NCBI RefSeq assembly: GCF_014084105.1
Contig: NZ_CP048289.1
Location: 4,783,922 to 4,847,921 of the forward strand
Direction of reading: 5' to 3'
DNA from: Streptacidiphilus sp. P02-A3a
GTDB lineage: Bacteria > Actinomycetota > Actinomycetes > Streptomycetales > Streptomycetaceae
DNA length: 64,000 nucleotides
Numbering within the stretch: position 1 is the first letter of the stretch; every line of letters starts with the position of its first letter. Shown here piece after piece: positions 14,322-22,180 of this stretch. The notes beneath the pieces are model-generated. The model was not told where the DNA came from. It saw only the letters and a list, made by a program, of their open reading frames with translations, and searched no databases. The translations under genes and the position numbers were made by a program.

Positions 14322-14798
14322 ATGCGCGTTGGGATCACTGGCCACCGTGGACTGACCGCCGAGGTCGAGGAGCAGGTCCGACAGCTCCTGGCCACGGCCA
14401 TAGACGGCTACGTCGCCGGGGAGCTGGTCGCGGTGTCGTGCATAGCGGACGGCCCGGACAGCTGGTTCGCCCAGGCCGCCCTGGACCACGGCGGACGTCT
14501 GGAAGCCGTCATCCCCGCCGAGGAGTACCGCGACAGCCTCCCCGACTGGCACCACCCTGTGTACGACGCGCTCCTGGTCCGCGCCGCTGAGGTCCACCAC
14601 ACCGGCCTGACCGCTTCCGACTCGAACGCACACATGGCGGGCAGCGAGGTCCTCGTAGGACTCGCAGACGAGCTACTGGCCGTGTGGGACGGGAAACCGG
14701 CCGGAGGCTACGGAGGCACCGCTGACGTGGTGGCCTACGCCGAGCGCATGGGCGTGCCAGTGCGAGTCCTCTGGCCGCAGGGAGCGACGCGGTCATAG
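14322..14798 (+). CDS. SLOG-like Rossmann-fold nucleotide-binding protein
   Basis: The 158-residue protein starts with RVGITGHRGL, the glycine-rich first strand-loop of SLOG-type (LOG/DprA-related) folds. It continues with an ELVAVSCIADGPDSWFAQAALD block and ends in GSEVLVGLADELLAVWDGKP with GGYGGTADVVAYAERMGVPV, the usual second binding motif with its glycine pair. SLOG proteins bind nucleotides or nucleosides and often act as sensors. ATG 14322 has GGAGGGG upstream. It is in an operon with the XRE regulator. The ligand is unknown. Confidence 0.65.
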   Translation: MRVGITGHRGLTAEVEEQVRQLLATAIDGYVAGELVAVSCIADGPDSWFAQAALDHGGRLEAVIPAEEYRDSLPDWHHPVYDALLVRAAEVHHTGLTASDSNAHMAGSEVLVGLADELLAVWDGKPAGGYGGTADVVAYAERMGVPVRVLWPQGATRS

Positions 14799-14917
14799 TG
14801 GAGTTCCCGATCGGCGGCGGTTCTCACCCAGGGTTAGCGCCGGCCGGACCCGGGGTGATCGTGCCGAAGACAGGCCCGAAGGCTCAACCTCGCCAGAGAA
14901 TCACGCTGCGGTGGCAA

Positions 14918-14952
14918 TTGCCCTGGGCCAGGTCGGCGCTGACCCAGGGCAA
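14918..14952. terminator. Perfect 10-bp hairpin, possible terminator
   Basis: TTGCCCTGGG (14918-14927) pairs with CCCAGGGCAA (14943-14952), loop 15 bases. It lies 120 bases past the SLOG gene and 22 bases before the second methyltransferase remnant. Confidence 0.5.
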
Positions 14953-14965
14953 GGACGACAGCGAT

Positions 14966-15215
14966 CGACGATCATGATCCCGGGCTACGGAGCACCGTGT
15001 GCCGAGCATCCCGGGTACAGCAGGTGCCGGTCGCCGCACGCGCGGGCAGCCGCCGTCTGTGCCGAGCTGTCCTACCGCCACGAGGGCTACCCGGTCGAGC
15101 GGGCACTCGTGGAGCGGCTCCTGCGCGCCGATCCGACGCTGCGCCAGCGGGGCAGCTGCGGTACGAGTTCGGACGCCAGGCGGTGGTGGACGCCGTGCTC
15201 GGCGGGATCCGCCAG
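14966..15215 (+). pseudogene. Second, frameshifted copy of the methyltransferase N-terminal fragment
   Basis: From ATG 14974 the frame repeats the copy at 9210 (CAEHPGYSRC, VERALVERLLRADPTLRQ). One base is missing near 15150, so the frame changes before the SAM motif, and the shared sequence stops at 15215. The differences between copies are mostly codon changes such as SGRDEGRPVD versus SYRHEGYPVE. This suggests the two diverged as genes before one decayed. Confidence 0.7.
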
Positions 15216-15291
15216 CCGCGTCCCTGTTCCTGAAGTGGCTCTTGCCGCGGGGACGTCCGGCACCGAGCTCGGAATCGGCGCCGGGCAATCG

Positions 15292-16014
15292 TCAGACGCG
15301 AGTCTCGGCTGCTTGTCGAATGTCGGCGCTCGCGAGCCCTCCGGGCGCGAAGACCGCCGCCGCGATCCGGAGTTCGGGTGGCAGGGCCGACCACAGCTCG
15401 TCCAGCAGGTCGGTGCGGTTGTCCTCGGTTGTCCGGACCTCCGTGAAGGGGGCGCCGGTAGCGATACCTTGCCTGTCGGAGTGATAGGTCGTCATGAGCA
15501 CTCCCTCACCAGGAGCCAGGTCGCTGACGTGGAGGGTGAGCCGGTTGGTGGCGGCGCGGCTCCCCGTGCTGTGCCGGGCGGCGCCGAACCATGCCTGACC
15601 GCCCTCGTGGTTGTCCGCGATTACCGTCAGGCGTGGAGTGAAGATCGGCGGGTCTGGTTCGTAGTCCAGCTCGTCCAGGGCCAGGATCGGGGCCAGCCCC
15701 GAACCGAGGCGGTCGGAGACCGTGGAGACCTGCTCCCCGTTGCCGAAGATCAGCAAGTCCCCGCTCTGACGGGCGGCAACGTAGTGCCGAAGATGGTCAT
15801 GCTGGCGCGCGTCCGCAGGGGCGACGATCAGCTCGTCTCCGGCGGTGCGCTGCAGGGTGCGGGCCTGGGACGCGGGACTGCGCCCGGTGAGGAAGTAGGC
15901 GCCGAGCATGGTGCCGTCGCCGGTCCTGCACCACAGCACGCCGCGGCCTGGGTAGTGATTGCCCGTCAGTGCATCTCTCAGCAAGGTCACGTGTGTTTCA
16001 GCCCCCTGCTTCAT
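15292..16014 (-). CDS. IMP cyclohydrolase-like (PurO fold) protein
   Basis: The 240-residue protein has YPGRGVLWCRTGDGTMLGAY followed by FLTGRSPASQARTL, matching the GRG..-Y-F-GRS-NSRNR signature at the start of archaeal-type IMP cyclohydrolase (PurO). Strands DLLIFGNGEQVSTV and FTPRLTVIAD further match the fold. PurO closes the purine ring in the last step of IMP synthesis, but actinomycetes already have PurH, so this copy probably has another job. ATG 16014 gives the family's N-terminus. It is not in an operon. Confidence 0.65.
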   Translation of the reverse strand: MKQGAETHVTLLRDALTGNHYPGRGVLWCRTGDGTMLGAYFLTGRSPASQARTLQRTAGDELIVAPADARQHDHLRHYVAARQSGDLLIFGNGEQVSTVSDRLGSGLAPILALDELDYEPDPPIFTPRLTVIADNHEGGQAWFGAARHSTGSRAATNRLTLHVSDLAPGEGVLMTTYHSDRQGIATGAPFTEVRTTEDNRTDLLDELWSALPPELRIAAAVFAPGGLASADIRQAAETRV

Positions 16015-16134
16015 GGCCTCGCGTCGCGTGGCCGGCGGTGAATGCCCACATGGATCAGGGGAGACTCCAACGGCCGACAGTGCGGTGGTCGGATCCCCGC
16101 GTCCCACGTGGGGATTATCGCAGAGCTTGATCTA

Positions 16135-16353
16135 CTACGCGATCGTAGGTGCCGCGGTACAGGCGAGCGTCGCGCTTCGCCGGTGCCACGCCCACTTGCC
16201 GCATATGCAGACCATGAGGCACACGACTGCCGCACCCGGACCCGCCCACCACGGCCAACCCGGAGACAGCACCTTGACCAGCGCGGTCACCGCGCCCCAA
16301 AACCTGCTCCGGCCATCTGATCGGCAACCACCACCGGACTGACACGACGTCAC
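16135..16353 (-). CDS. Possible small single-span membrane protein
   Basis: A minus frame contains PWWAGPGAAVVCLMVCICGKWAW, a clear membrane-span candidate, after a polar N-terminus. Start codons GTG 16353 or GTG 16290 are possible. Nothing else supports it; the region may be non-coding between the IMP cyclohydrolase-like gene and the ROK gene. Confidence 0.22.
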   Translation of the reverse strand: MTSCQSGGGCRSDGRSRFWGAVTALVKVLSPGWPWWAGPGAAVVCLMVCICGKWAWHRRSATLACTAAPTIA

Positions 16354-16416
16354 CGACGGCAACCCCACTGGCACCGAACGGGCATGTCGCAGGGAGACGG
16401 CACGCACGAGGAAGGG

Positions 16417-17607
16417 TCAGGCGGGTAGTTCGTGCGGGTCGGCGCCGCTGGTGAGGGCCAGCAGGTGGGGTGCCTGGGCGAGCACCCGCCCGGCCGCGCC
16501 GCGCACCTCGGCCCGCGGGCCGAGTTCGCCGGCCACGATCCGGACCTGGGCACCGGCGTGCGGCAGCGCGTGCCGGGCGATGGCGAGCCGCATCGATTCG
16601 AACAGGGGCTCGCCGATCGCGGCCAGGTCGCCGCCGACGACGATCAACTGCGGGTTGATCAGGGTGACCACGCCCGCCAGGGCACGTCCCACCGCCGCCC
16701 CGGCGTCCTCCACGGCCCGCCGGGCCCCCGCCCGGTTCTCCCTGAGCAGCCCCGGCAGCTCGTCGGGGGCGACCGGGTGGTCCCAACTGTCGCGCAGCAG
16801 ACGGGCGATGGCTATCGGGCTGGCGATGGTCTCCAGGCAGCCGCGGTTGCCGCAGCGGCAGATCAGGCCGTCCTCGATCGCCAGCAGGTGCCCGATCTCC
16901 CCGGCCAGACCGCTGACGCCGAGCAGCAGCTGCCCGGCGGCCACGATGCCGGCGCCGATACCGGCGGACAGGCGTACGTAGACCATGTTGTCGATGCCCC
17001 GGCCGGCGCCGTAGAGGTGCTCGGCCAGGGCCCCGGCGTTGGCGTCGTTGATCAGCTGGCTGGGGATTCCGGTGCGCCGCTCCAGCTCGTGCCCCGGCCG
17101 CACGTCGGTCCAGCCGGGCATGATCCCCTCGGCGACCATGGCGCCGTCCCCGCCGACGGGGGAGGCGATCCCGACGCCGAGGCCGAGCACCCGCTCGATC
17201 GGGGCGTCGCACTCCCGCAGCGCCTGGTGGACCAGCTCGGCGGCCAGGTCGAGGGTGGCCTGCGGGGCCCGGTCGACTTCGACGGCCTCGACGTGGTCCC
17301 AGACGGGTACGCCGTACAGGTCGCACAGCGCGACGCGGACGTGGGTGTGGCCGATGTCCGCCCCTACCGCGTACGCGGCGGTCGGTTGCAGGGTCAGCAC
17401 CTGCGCGGGCCGGCCCAGCGAACGGTTCTCCGGCTCGGCCGACCCGCTCTCCTCGCGGACCAGGCCGGAGGCGATCAGGTCGGTGACGAGGGCGTAGACG
17501 GTCGCTCGGGACAGCTTGGTCAGCCGCACCAGCTCCGGCCGACTGGTCCCGCCGGTGGCGTGCAGCGCCTGCAGGACCCGCAGTCGGCCTTCGTCTCGAA
17601 GGTTCAT
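16417..17607 (-). CDS. ROK-family transcriptional repressor (XylR/NagC type)
   Basis: This 396-residue protein has an N-terminal winged HTH (about 1-60: TSRPELVRLTKLSRATVYAL). A ROK kinase-like domain follows, with AVGADIGHTHVRVALCDL near residue 90 and the zinc motif CRCGNRGCLE near 262. GLGVGIASPVGG and VNDANAGALAE-like segments are also present (here INDANAGALAE). ROK repressors release DNA when a sugar binds. The gene is divergent from the arabinofuranosidase at 18154, so arabinose or an arabino-oligosaccharide is a reasonable inferred inducer. Confidence 0.85.
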   Translation of the reverse strand: MNLRDEGRLRVLQALHATGGTSRPELVRLTKLSRATVYALVTDLIASGLVREESGSAEPENRSLGRPAQVLTLQPTAAYAVGADIGHTHVRVALCDLYGVPVWDHVEAVEVDRAPQATLDLAAELVHQALRECDAPIERVLGLGVGIASPVGGDGAMVAEGIMPGWTDVRPGHELERRTGIPSQLINDANAGALAEHLYGAGRGIDNMVYVRLSAGIGAGIVAAGQLLLGVSGLAGEIGHLLAIEDGLICRCGNRGCLETIASPIAIARLLRDSWDHPVAPDELPGLLRENRAGARRAVEDAGAAVGRALAGVVTLINPQLIVVGGDLAAIGEPLFESMRLAIARHALPHAGAQVRIVAGELGPRAEVRGAAGRVLAQAPHLLALTSGADPHELPA

Positions 17608-18153
17608 GTGCGTCGGAATGGAAGGCTCCCCGGAAGGTAGGCGCCGCAACGAGATGCTCGCATCGTAGGGGCTCGTCAGGCCCCCTGCGGGCCCGCCTCC
17701 GCGCGGGCCCGCGAGCGCAGGCCCGCGAGCGCACCGTGCCGCTCTCCCGCGGCCGACGCCGTCCGCTGACCACCAATTCTCCGTCTTTGAACTTAACTCT
17801 AGGCGGACGATCGCCAGACGTCCAAGGGGAAGTCCGGAGTCAGTCGTATCGGAGGTCAGCTGCTGGGCTCGCCGCTGACGGCCTGGTGCACCACCAGCTC
17901 TGGGTTTTTGGATACCAGGGCATGTCACGATCCTTGGCATTTTCCTTGACTTCTTCCTGGAGCAGTCTGAATATGTGTGCTGCGCCGGATGATACGAATC
18001 GTCTACCTGGTCGTCTTCCCACGGCGCGCGTTCCACCCCGCTCCGAGGCACCGGAAGCGGAACCCCACGGCGGCCCGGTCGGCCTCGCGAGTCAGGCGCG
18101 ACCGACCGGGCCGTCCCACGACGCGATCGGCCGCCCCGGCCTGGAGGTTCACC
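17608..18153. other. Divergent intergenic region between ROK repressor and arabinofuranosidase
   Basis: About 546 bases without a convincing gene. A possible plus-strand promoter is TTGACT (17946-17951) with GAATAT 17 bases on (17969-17974), in a locally AT-richer stretch (17890-17980). I found no clear palindromic operator. The GGAGG at 18142 is the ribosome site of the arabinofuranosidase. Confidence 0.4.
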
Positions 18154-20046
18154 ATGTCCTCGTTACGTGTGACCTGGCGCAGGCTGCGGCTGGCAGTCGT
18201 GTTGCTGCTGGTGGCGGTGATCGCCGTACCCGCCCTCGGGGCGGTGGCGCCCGCCTCGGCCGCCGCGTCGTCCCTGCCCTGCGACGTCTACGCCGCCGGC
18301 GGTACACCGTGCGAAGCGGCGTACAGCATGACCCGGGCCCTGTTCGCGGCCTACGACGGACCGCTGTACCAGCTCCAGCGAACCTCCGACGGCAGCTACC
18401 TGAACATCGGTCCGGGATCCACCGGCGGGGTGGTCGACTCCGCCCCGCAGGTCTCGTTCTGCTCCGGCACGAGCTGCACCGTCACCGAGATCTACGACCA
18501 GACCTCCAACGGCAACAACCTGCCCATCTCGCAGGGCACCGCCTGCTCGGGCTGCTCGGGCGGGATCGCGGGCCCCGGTCCGAACGGCTCGGACATCGGT
18601 TCGCCCGCGATGGCGCTGCCGGTGACGGTCGACGGCCGGCCCGCGTACGGCGCCCTGTTCGACGCCCAGGGCACCGGGTACCGCATTGACGACGCGAAGA
18701 ACGTGCCCACCGGCTCGCAGCCCGAGGGCGTCTACCTGATGACCTCCTCGAACGTCACCAGCAACGGCTGCTGCTTCGACTTCGGCTCGGGCGAGGCGAA
18801 CGACAGCGACGACGGCAACGCCACCATGAACGCGATCTACTACGGCACCGACTGCTGGACCCAGAACTGCAGCGGCCCCGGTCCGTGGGTGGGCGGCGAC
18901 CTGGAGAACGGCATGTACTTCAGCGACACCGGTGCCAACCCCTCGTCCATCCCCGCCGAGAGCGGCTCGTTCGTCTCCGCCTGGGAGAAGAACAACGGGA
19001 CGACCAACTTCACCCTGAAGTACGGCAACGGGCAGCAGGGCGGGCTGACCGAGTCCTATTCGGGAGCGTTGCCCAGCGGCTACGACCCGATGAAGGTCCA
19101 GCCCTCCATCGAGTTGGGCACCGGCGGGGACAACAGCATCTGGGGCGACGGTGAGTTCTTCGAGGGCGCCGTCACCGCCGGATACCCCTCCGACGCGACG
19201 GAGAACGCGGTCCAGGCCGGCCTGGTCGCGGCCGGGTACTCCCACAACGTCACCGACGTGCCGACCACCGCGTCCGTGGTCAGCCTCAAGGCCCACGCCA
19301 ACGGCGACTACGTGGACTCCGCCGGCAGCGGCACCTCGCTGATCGCCAACTCGACCAGCATCGGCGCCGACCAGACCTTCGACCTGCTCACCAACCCGGA
19401 CGGCACGGTGAGCCTGCGGGCGCACTCCGACGGCGACTACGTCACCGCGCCGAACGCCGGAGCCGCGCCACTGATCGCCGGCAGCACCGCGATCGGGTCG
19501 GCGGAGACCTTCGACCTGATCGACAACCCCGACGGCAGCGTCAGCTTCCGGGCGCACGCCAACGGTGACATCGTGACCGCCGACAACGCCGGAGCCTCGC
19601 CACTGATCGCCAACCGGACCGCGATCGGCCCCTGGGAGGAGTTCGACGTCGTCCGCGACACCGTGCCCGTCAGCTTCCGGGCGCACGCCAACGGTGACAT
19701 CGTGACCGCCGACAACGCCGGGGCCTCGCCGCTGATCGCCAACCGGACCGCGGTCGGCCCCTGGGAGACGTTCGACCTGATCGGCGACCCCGACGGCAGT
19801 GTCAGCCTGCTCGCCCGGGCGAACAACGAGTACGTCACCGCGGGCGCTTCGGCGCTGATCGCCAACAGCGCCTCGATCGGATACGCGCAGGAGTTCAGCC
19901 TGATCGACAACGCGGACGGCAGCGTCAGTCTCAAGGCACACGCCAACGGCGAGATCGTCACCGCGGACGGCGCCGGGGCCGACCCGCTGATCGCCAACCG
20001 GTCCGCCATCGGCCCCTGGGAGGAGTTCGACCTGATCGACGACTGA
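18154..20046 (+). CDS. Secreted alpha-L-arabinofuranosidase (GH54 AbfB-type catalytic domain) with beta-trefoil-like repeats
   Basis: The 630-residue protein begins with a signal peptide (RRLRLAVVLLLVAVIAVPAL, cut near APASA). The catalytic domain opens LPCDVYAAGGTPCEAAYSMT, the exact start of GH54 arabinofuranosidases, and includes GGDLENGMYF and WGDGEFFEGAVTAGYP, which hold the probable nucleophile Glu and acid Asp. The second half, after about residue 370, is a set of about five 43-47-residue repeats (VSLKAHANGDYV..LIANSTSIG..FDL) with a fascin-like or arabinose-binding trefoil pattern. It removes arabinose side chains from plant polymers outside the cell and is probably repressed by the neighbouring ROK protein. 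Confidence 0.85.
   Translation: MSSLRVTWRRLRLAVVLLLVAVIAVPALGAVAPASAAASSLPCDVYAAGGTPCEAAYSMTRALFAAYDGPLYQLQRTSDGSYLNIGPGSTGGVVDSAPQVSFCSGTSCTVTEIYDQTSNGNNLPISQGTACSGCSGGIAGPGPNGSDIGSPAMALPVTVDGRPAYGALFDAQGTGYRIDDAKNVPTGSQPEGVYLMTSSNVTSNGCCFDFGSGEANDSDDGNATMNAIYYGTDCWTQNCSGPGPWVGGDLENGMYFSDTGANPSSIPAESGSFVSAWEKNNGTTNFTLKYGNGQQGGLTESYSGALPSGYDPMKVQPSIELGTGGDNSIWGDGEFFEGAVTAGYPSDATENAVQAGLVAAGYSHNVTDVPTTASVVSLKAHANGDYVDSAGSGTSLIANSTSIGADQTFDLLTNPDGTVSLRAHSDGDYVTAPNAGAAPLIAGSTAIGSAETFDLIDNPDGSVSFRAHANGDIVTADNAGASPLIANRTAIGPWEEFDVVRDTVPVSFRAHANGDIVTADNAGASPLIANRTAVGPWETFDLIGDPDGSVSLLARANNEYVTAGASALIANSASIGYAQEFSLIDNADGSVSLKAHANGEIVTADGAGADPLIANRSAIGPWEEFDLIDD
19540..19780 (+). repeat. Near-identical tandem repeat units within the arabinofuranosidase gene
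   Basis: The stretch starting GTCAGCTTCCGGGCGCACGC at 19540 recurs at 19669, 129 bases (43 codons) later, with only a few changes over about 110 bases. The other repeat units of the domain are far more diverged, so this pair is a recent duplication. Confidence 0.85.
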
Positions 20047-20051
20047 TCCCC

Positions 20052-20087
20052 CGCCCGCGGGGGCCCTGGTCGGGGCTCCCGCGGGCG
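20052..20087 (+). terminator. Hairpin terminator of the arabinofuranosidase gene
   Basis: CGCCCGCGGG (20052-20061) pairs perfectly with CCCGCGGGCG (20078-20087), loop 16 bases, 5 bases after the stop codon. It also lies downstream of the convergent TetR gene and could serve both. Confidence 0.7.
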
Positions 20088-20151
20088 TGCCGAGCCCTGC
20101 GGCGGCGGGGCGAATCCCGCGGGAACCGGAAGTGGAGCCGGTCGACCTGGA

Positions 20152-20760
20152 TCAGGGGCGGTGACGGGTGCGGTTGTGCAGGTCGGTGCGCGCGCTGTCG
20201 AGGAGCTGGTCGGCGAGGGCCGGGTCGGTGCCGACGACGGCGCGCGAGAGCAGGACGGCCCCGACCATCTGGCTGAACAGCGCCAGGGTGCGGTCCCAAC
20301 TCGCCTCCTGGTCAAGGCCCGTCGCCGCCTGGACGGCTTCGGCGAAGCGGCGCAGGTTCGTGGTCAGGCCGCTGGCGTAGTGGGAGCGGGCGGGGTCCTC
20401 GAAGCGGGGGGCGTCGCCGAGGAAGCCCGCGTTGGGGCAGCCGTGGTCGATATCCGCGCGGTGCTCCGGCGACAGGTACCAGTCGATCTGGTTGCCCAGG
20501 GGATCCTCCCCGCGTGCCGTGGAGGCGTCCAGGGCCGCGGTCAGGTTCTCCAGCCCCTCGGCCATGGCCTTGGCGACGACCTCGTCCACCAGCGCGGCCT
20601 TGGACGCGAAGTGGTTGTAGAAGCCCCCGCGGGTCAGCCCGGCGGCGGCCATCAGCTCCACCAGTCCCACCGCCTCCACGCCACGCTCGCGGAAGAGGGT
20701 CTCGGCGGCGCTGACGATCGCGTCGTGGTTCTGTGCCGCCTTCTGCTTCGACACGCCCAT
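20152..20760 (-). CDS. TetR-family repressor (TetR_C_16/LmrA-like group)
   Basis: This 202-residue protein has the TetR HTH at about 10-55 (AAETLFRERGVEAVGLVELM, then AAAGLTRGGFYNHF). The C-terminal domain contains WYLSPEHRADIDHGCPNAGF, typical of regulators of redox and quinone-type responses. ATG 20760 has AAGGAGGTGG 5 bases upstream. The divergent promoter region contains two copies of an 18-bp palindrome, surely its operators. It probably represses the OYE-SDR-hydrolase set and itself until an electrophilic ligand binds; the ligand is inferred from the controlled enzymes. Confidence 0.88.
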   Translation of the reverse strand: MGVSKQKAAQNHDAIVSAAETLFRERGVEAVGLVELMAAAGLTRGGFYNHFASKAALVDEVVAKAMAEGLENLTAALDASTARGEDPLGNQIDWYLSPEHRADIDHGCPNAGFLGDAPRFEDPARSHYASGLTTNLRRFAEAVQAATGLDQEASWDRTLALFSQMVGAVLLSRAVVGTDPALADQLLDSARTDLHNRTRHRP

Positions 20761-20797
20761 GAGTGCCACCTCCTTCACCATGACTGTAGCACCATCT

Positions 20798-20858
20798 CAA
20801 TGTCGATCGACCTTGACAGGATGGCAGCGCGGGCATAAAACAATGTCGAGCGACATTG
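20798..20858. promoter_or_regulatory. Two TetR operator palindromes
   Basis: CAATGTCGATCGACCTTG (20798-20815) has one mismatch and CAATGTCGAGCGACATTG (20841-20858) is a perfect 8+2+8 palindrome. They are 43 bases apart, both on the same face within half a turn, and flank the promoter elements. This explains shared control of the divergent TetR and OYE genes. Confidence 0.85.
20813..20841 (+). promoter_or_regulatory. Sigma-70-type promoter for the OYE operon
   Basis: TTGACA (20813-20818) and TAAAAC (20836-20841) are separated by 17 bases. The -35 box overlaps the end of operator 1 and the -10 box touches operator 2, so bound repressor would block the polymerase. Confidence 0.7.
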
Positions 20859-20912
20859 TGATGACCGAGGGCGTGCCCAGCCCGTGGACGAGACCATGAA
20901 GGAGACAGCGAC

Positions 20913-22022
20913 ATGTCCGTTCCACCCCTGTTCACGCCGACCCGCATGGGCGCTCTGGAGCTGCCCAACCGGATCGCGATGGCACCGCTGACGCGGATGC
21001 GCGCCGACAACCCGGGCCGGGTGCCGACCGGGCTGCACGCCGAGTACTACGCCCAGCGCGCCGGCGCCGGACTGATCGTGGGCGAGGCCACCGCGATCAG
21101 CCCCGAGGCAGTGGGCTGGGCCGACACACCCGGCCTGTGGAGCCCGCAGCAGGTACACGGCTGGCGGGGGGTGACCGACGCGGTCCACGCCGCCGGTAGC
21201 CGCATGATCGCGCAGCTCTGGCACACCGGATCCCTGTCGCACCCGGACTTCTTCGACGGAGCCCCGCCGATGTCGGCCTCCGCGGTCAACCCGGAACAGC
21301 TCAGCTCCACCCCCACCGGACGCAAGCCCACGGTCACACCGCGCGCGATGACCCGCGCCGAGATCCGCCGGACCGTGGCCGACTACGCGACCGCCGCCCG
21401 CAACGCCGTCGCGGCCGGGTTCGACGGCGTCCAGATCCTGGCCAACTTCACCTACCTGCCCGCCCAGTTCCTCAACCGGGCGACCAACCGGCGCACCGAC
21501 CGGTACGGCGGATCGATCGCCAACCGGGCCCGCCTGGTCCTGGAGATCATCGAGAGCGTGGCCGGGGCGATCGGCCCCGAGCGCACCGGCATCAAGCTCG
21601 GCCCCATGCACGAGAGCGGACCGTTCACCGCCGACGACGAGACGCTCCCCACCGCCGAGTACGTCGTCAGCCGCCTCGACGACTACCGGCTCTCCCACCT
21701 GCTGCTCATGGGCGCCACCCACGAACTGGCCGGGACGCCGCTGGCCGACCTGGCCGGCGACGGGATGTTCCGCCACTTCCGACCGCTCTACGGCGGAACC
21801 CTGATCGCCAGTGTGGACATGGACGCCGAACGCGGCAACCGCCTGGTGCGGGCCGGTCTGGCGGATGTCATCGCCTTCGGTAGGCCCTTCATCGCCAACC
21901 CCGACCTCCCCGCCCGGCTCGCCACGGGTGCCGCGCCGGCCGACACCGACTGGAGCACCGTCTACGCGGCCGGCCCGGCGGGCTACACCGACTACCCGGC
22001 CCTGGAACCGGTCGCGGCCTGA
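20913..22022 (+). CDS. Old yellow enzyme-family NADH:flavin oxidoreductase with altered active-site pair
   Basis: The 369-residue FMN barrel protein has RIAMAPLTRMRADNPGRVPT, EATAISPEAVGW, QLWHTGSLSHPDFFDGAPPM, the NRRTDRYGGS loop and the phosphate-binding end ADVIAFGRPFIANPDL. OYE enzymes reduce activated C=C bonds, quinones and nitro compounds with NAD(P)H. The normal substrate-binding His and Asn (I-H-G-A-N) are replaced: the segment reads ILANF, with Leu 176 and Phe 179. The start ATG follows AAGGAGA. It is the first gene after the double-operator promoter, followed by an SDR and a hydrolase. Confidence 0.88.
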   Translation: MSVPPLFTPTRMGALELPNRIAMAPLTRMRADNPGRVPTGLHAEYYAQRAGAGLIVGEATAISPEAVGWADTPGLWSPQQVHGWRGVTDAVHAAGSRMIAQLWHTGSLSHPDFFDGAPPMSASAVNPEQLSSTPTGRKPTVTPRAMTRAEIRRTVADYATAARNAVAAGFDGVQILANFTYLPAQFLNRATNRRTDRYGGSIANRARLVLEIIESVAGAIGPERTGIKLGPMHESGPFTADDETLPTAEYVVSRLDDYRLSHLLLMGATHELAGTPLADLAGDGMFRHFRPLYGGTLIASVDMDAERGNRLVRAGLADVIAFGRPFIANPDLPARLATGAAPADTDWSTVYAAGPAGYTDYPALEPVAA

Positions 22023-22180
22023 GCCGCGAACCGTTCGCCCGCGCATCGTGACGTGCGGTCACCATGCGGATGCCGCCCGGTGCGGCCCGCGGACCAGCGC
22101 GGACTCACCGCCCGTCGGCCATGGCGAGCCCTTGTCACACCCATCCAGTACCTGAGAACAACATCCCACAGGAGTCAGTC

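Noticed and set aside
13071..14798. XRE-SLOG pair as an anti-phage (CBASS/Thoeris-like) system
   Set aside because: No cyclase, TIR or killing effector is adjacent. The pairing is common in streptomycetes as a regulator set.
18163..19941. 592-codon minus-strand open frame
   Set aside because: It is antisense to the arabinofuranosidase; its repeats (VVGGHDVTVGVRP) are the complement of the enzyme's own repeats.
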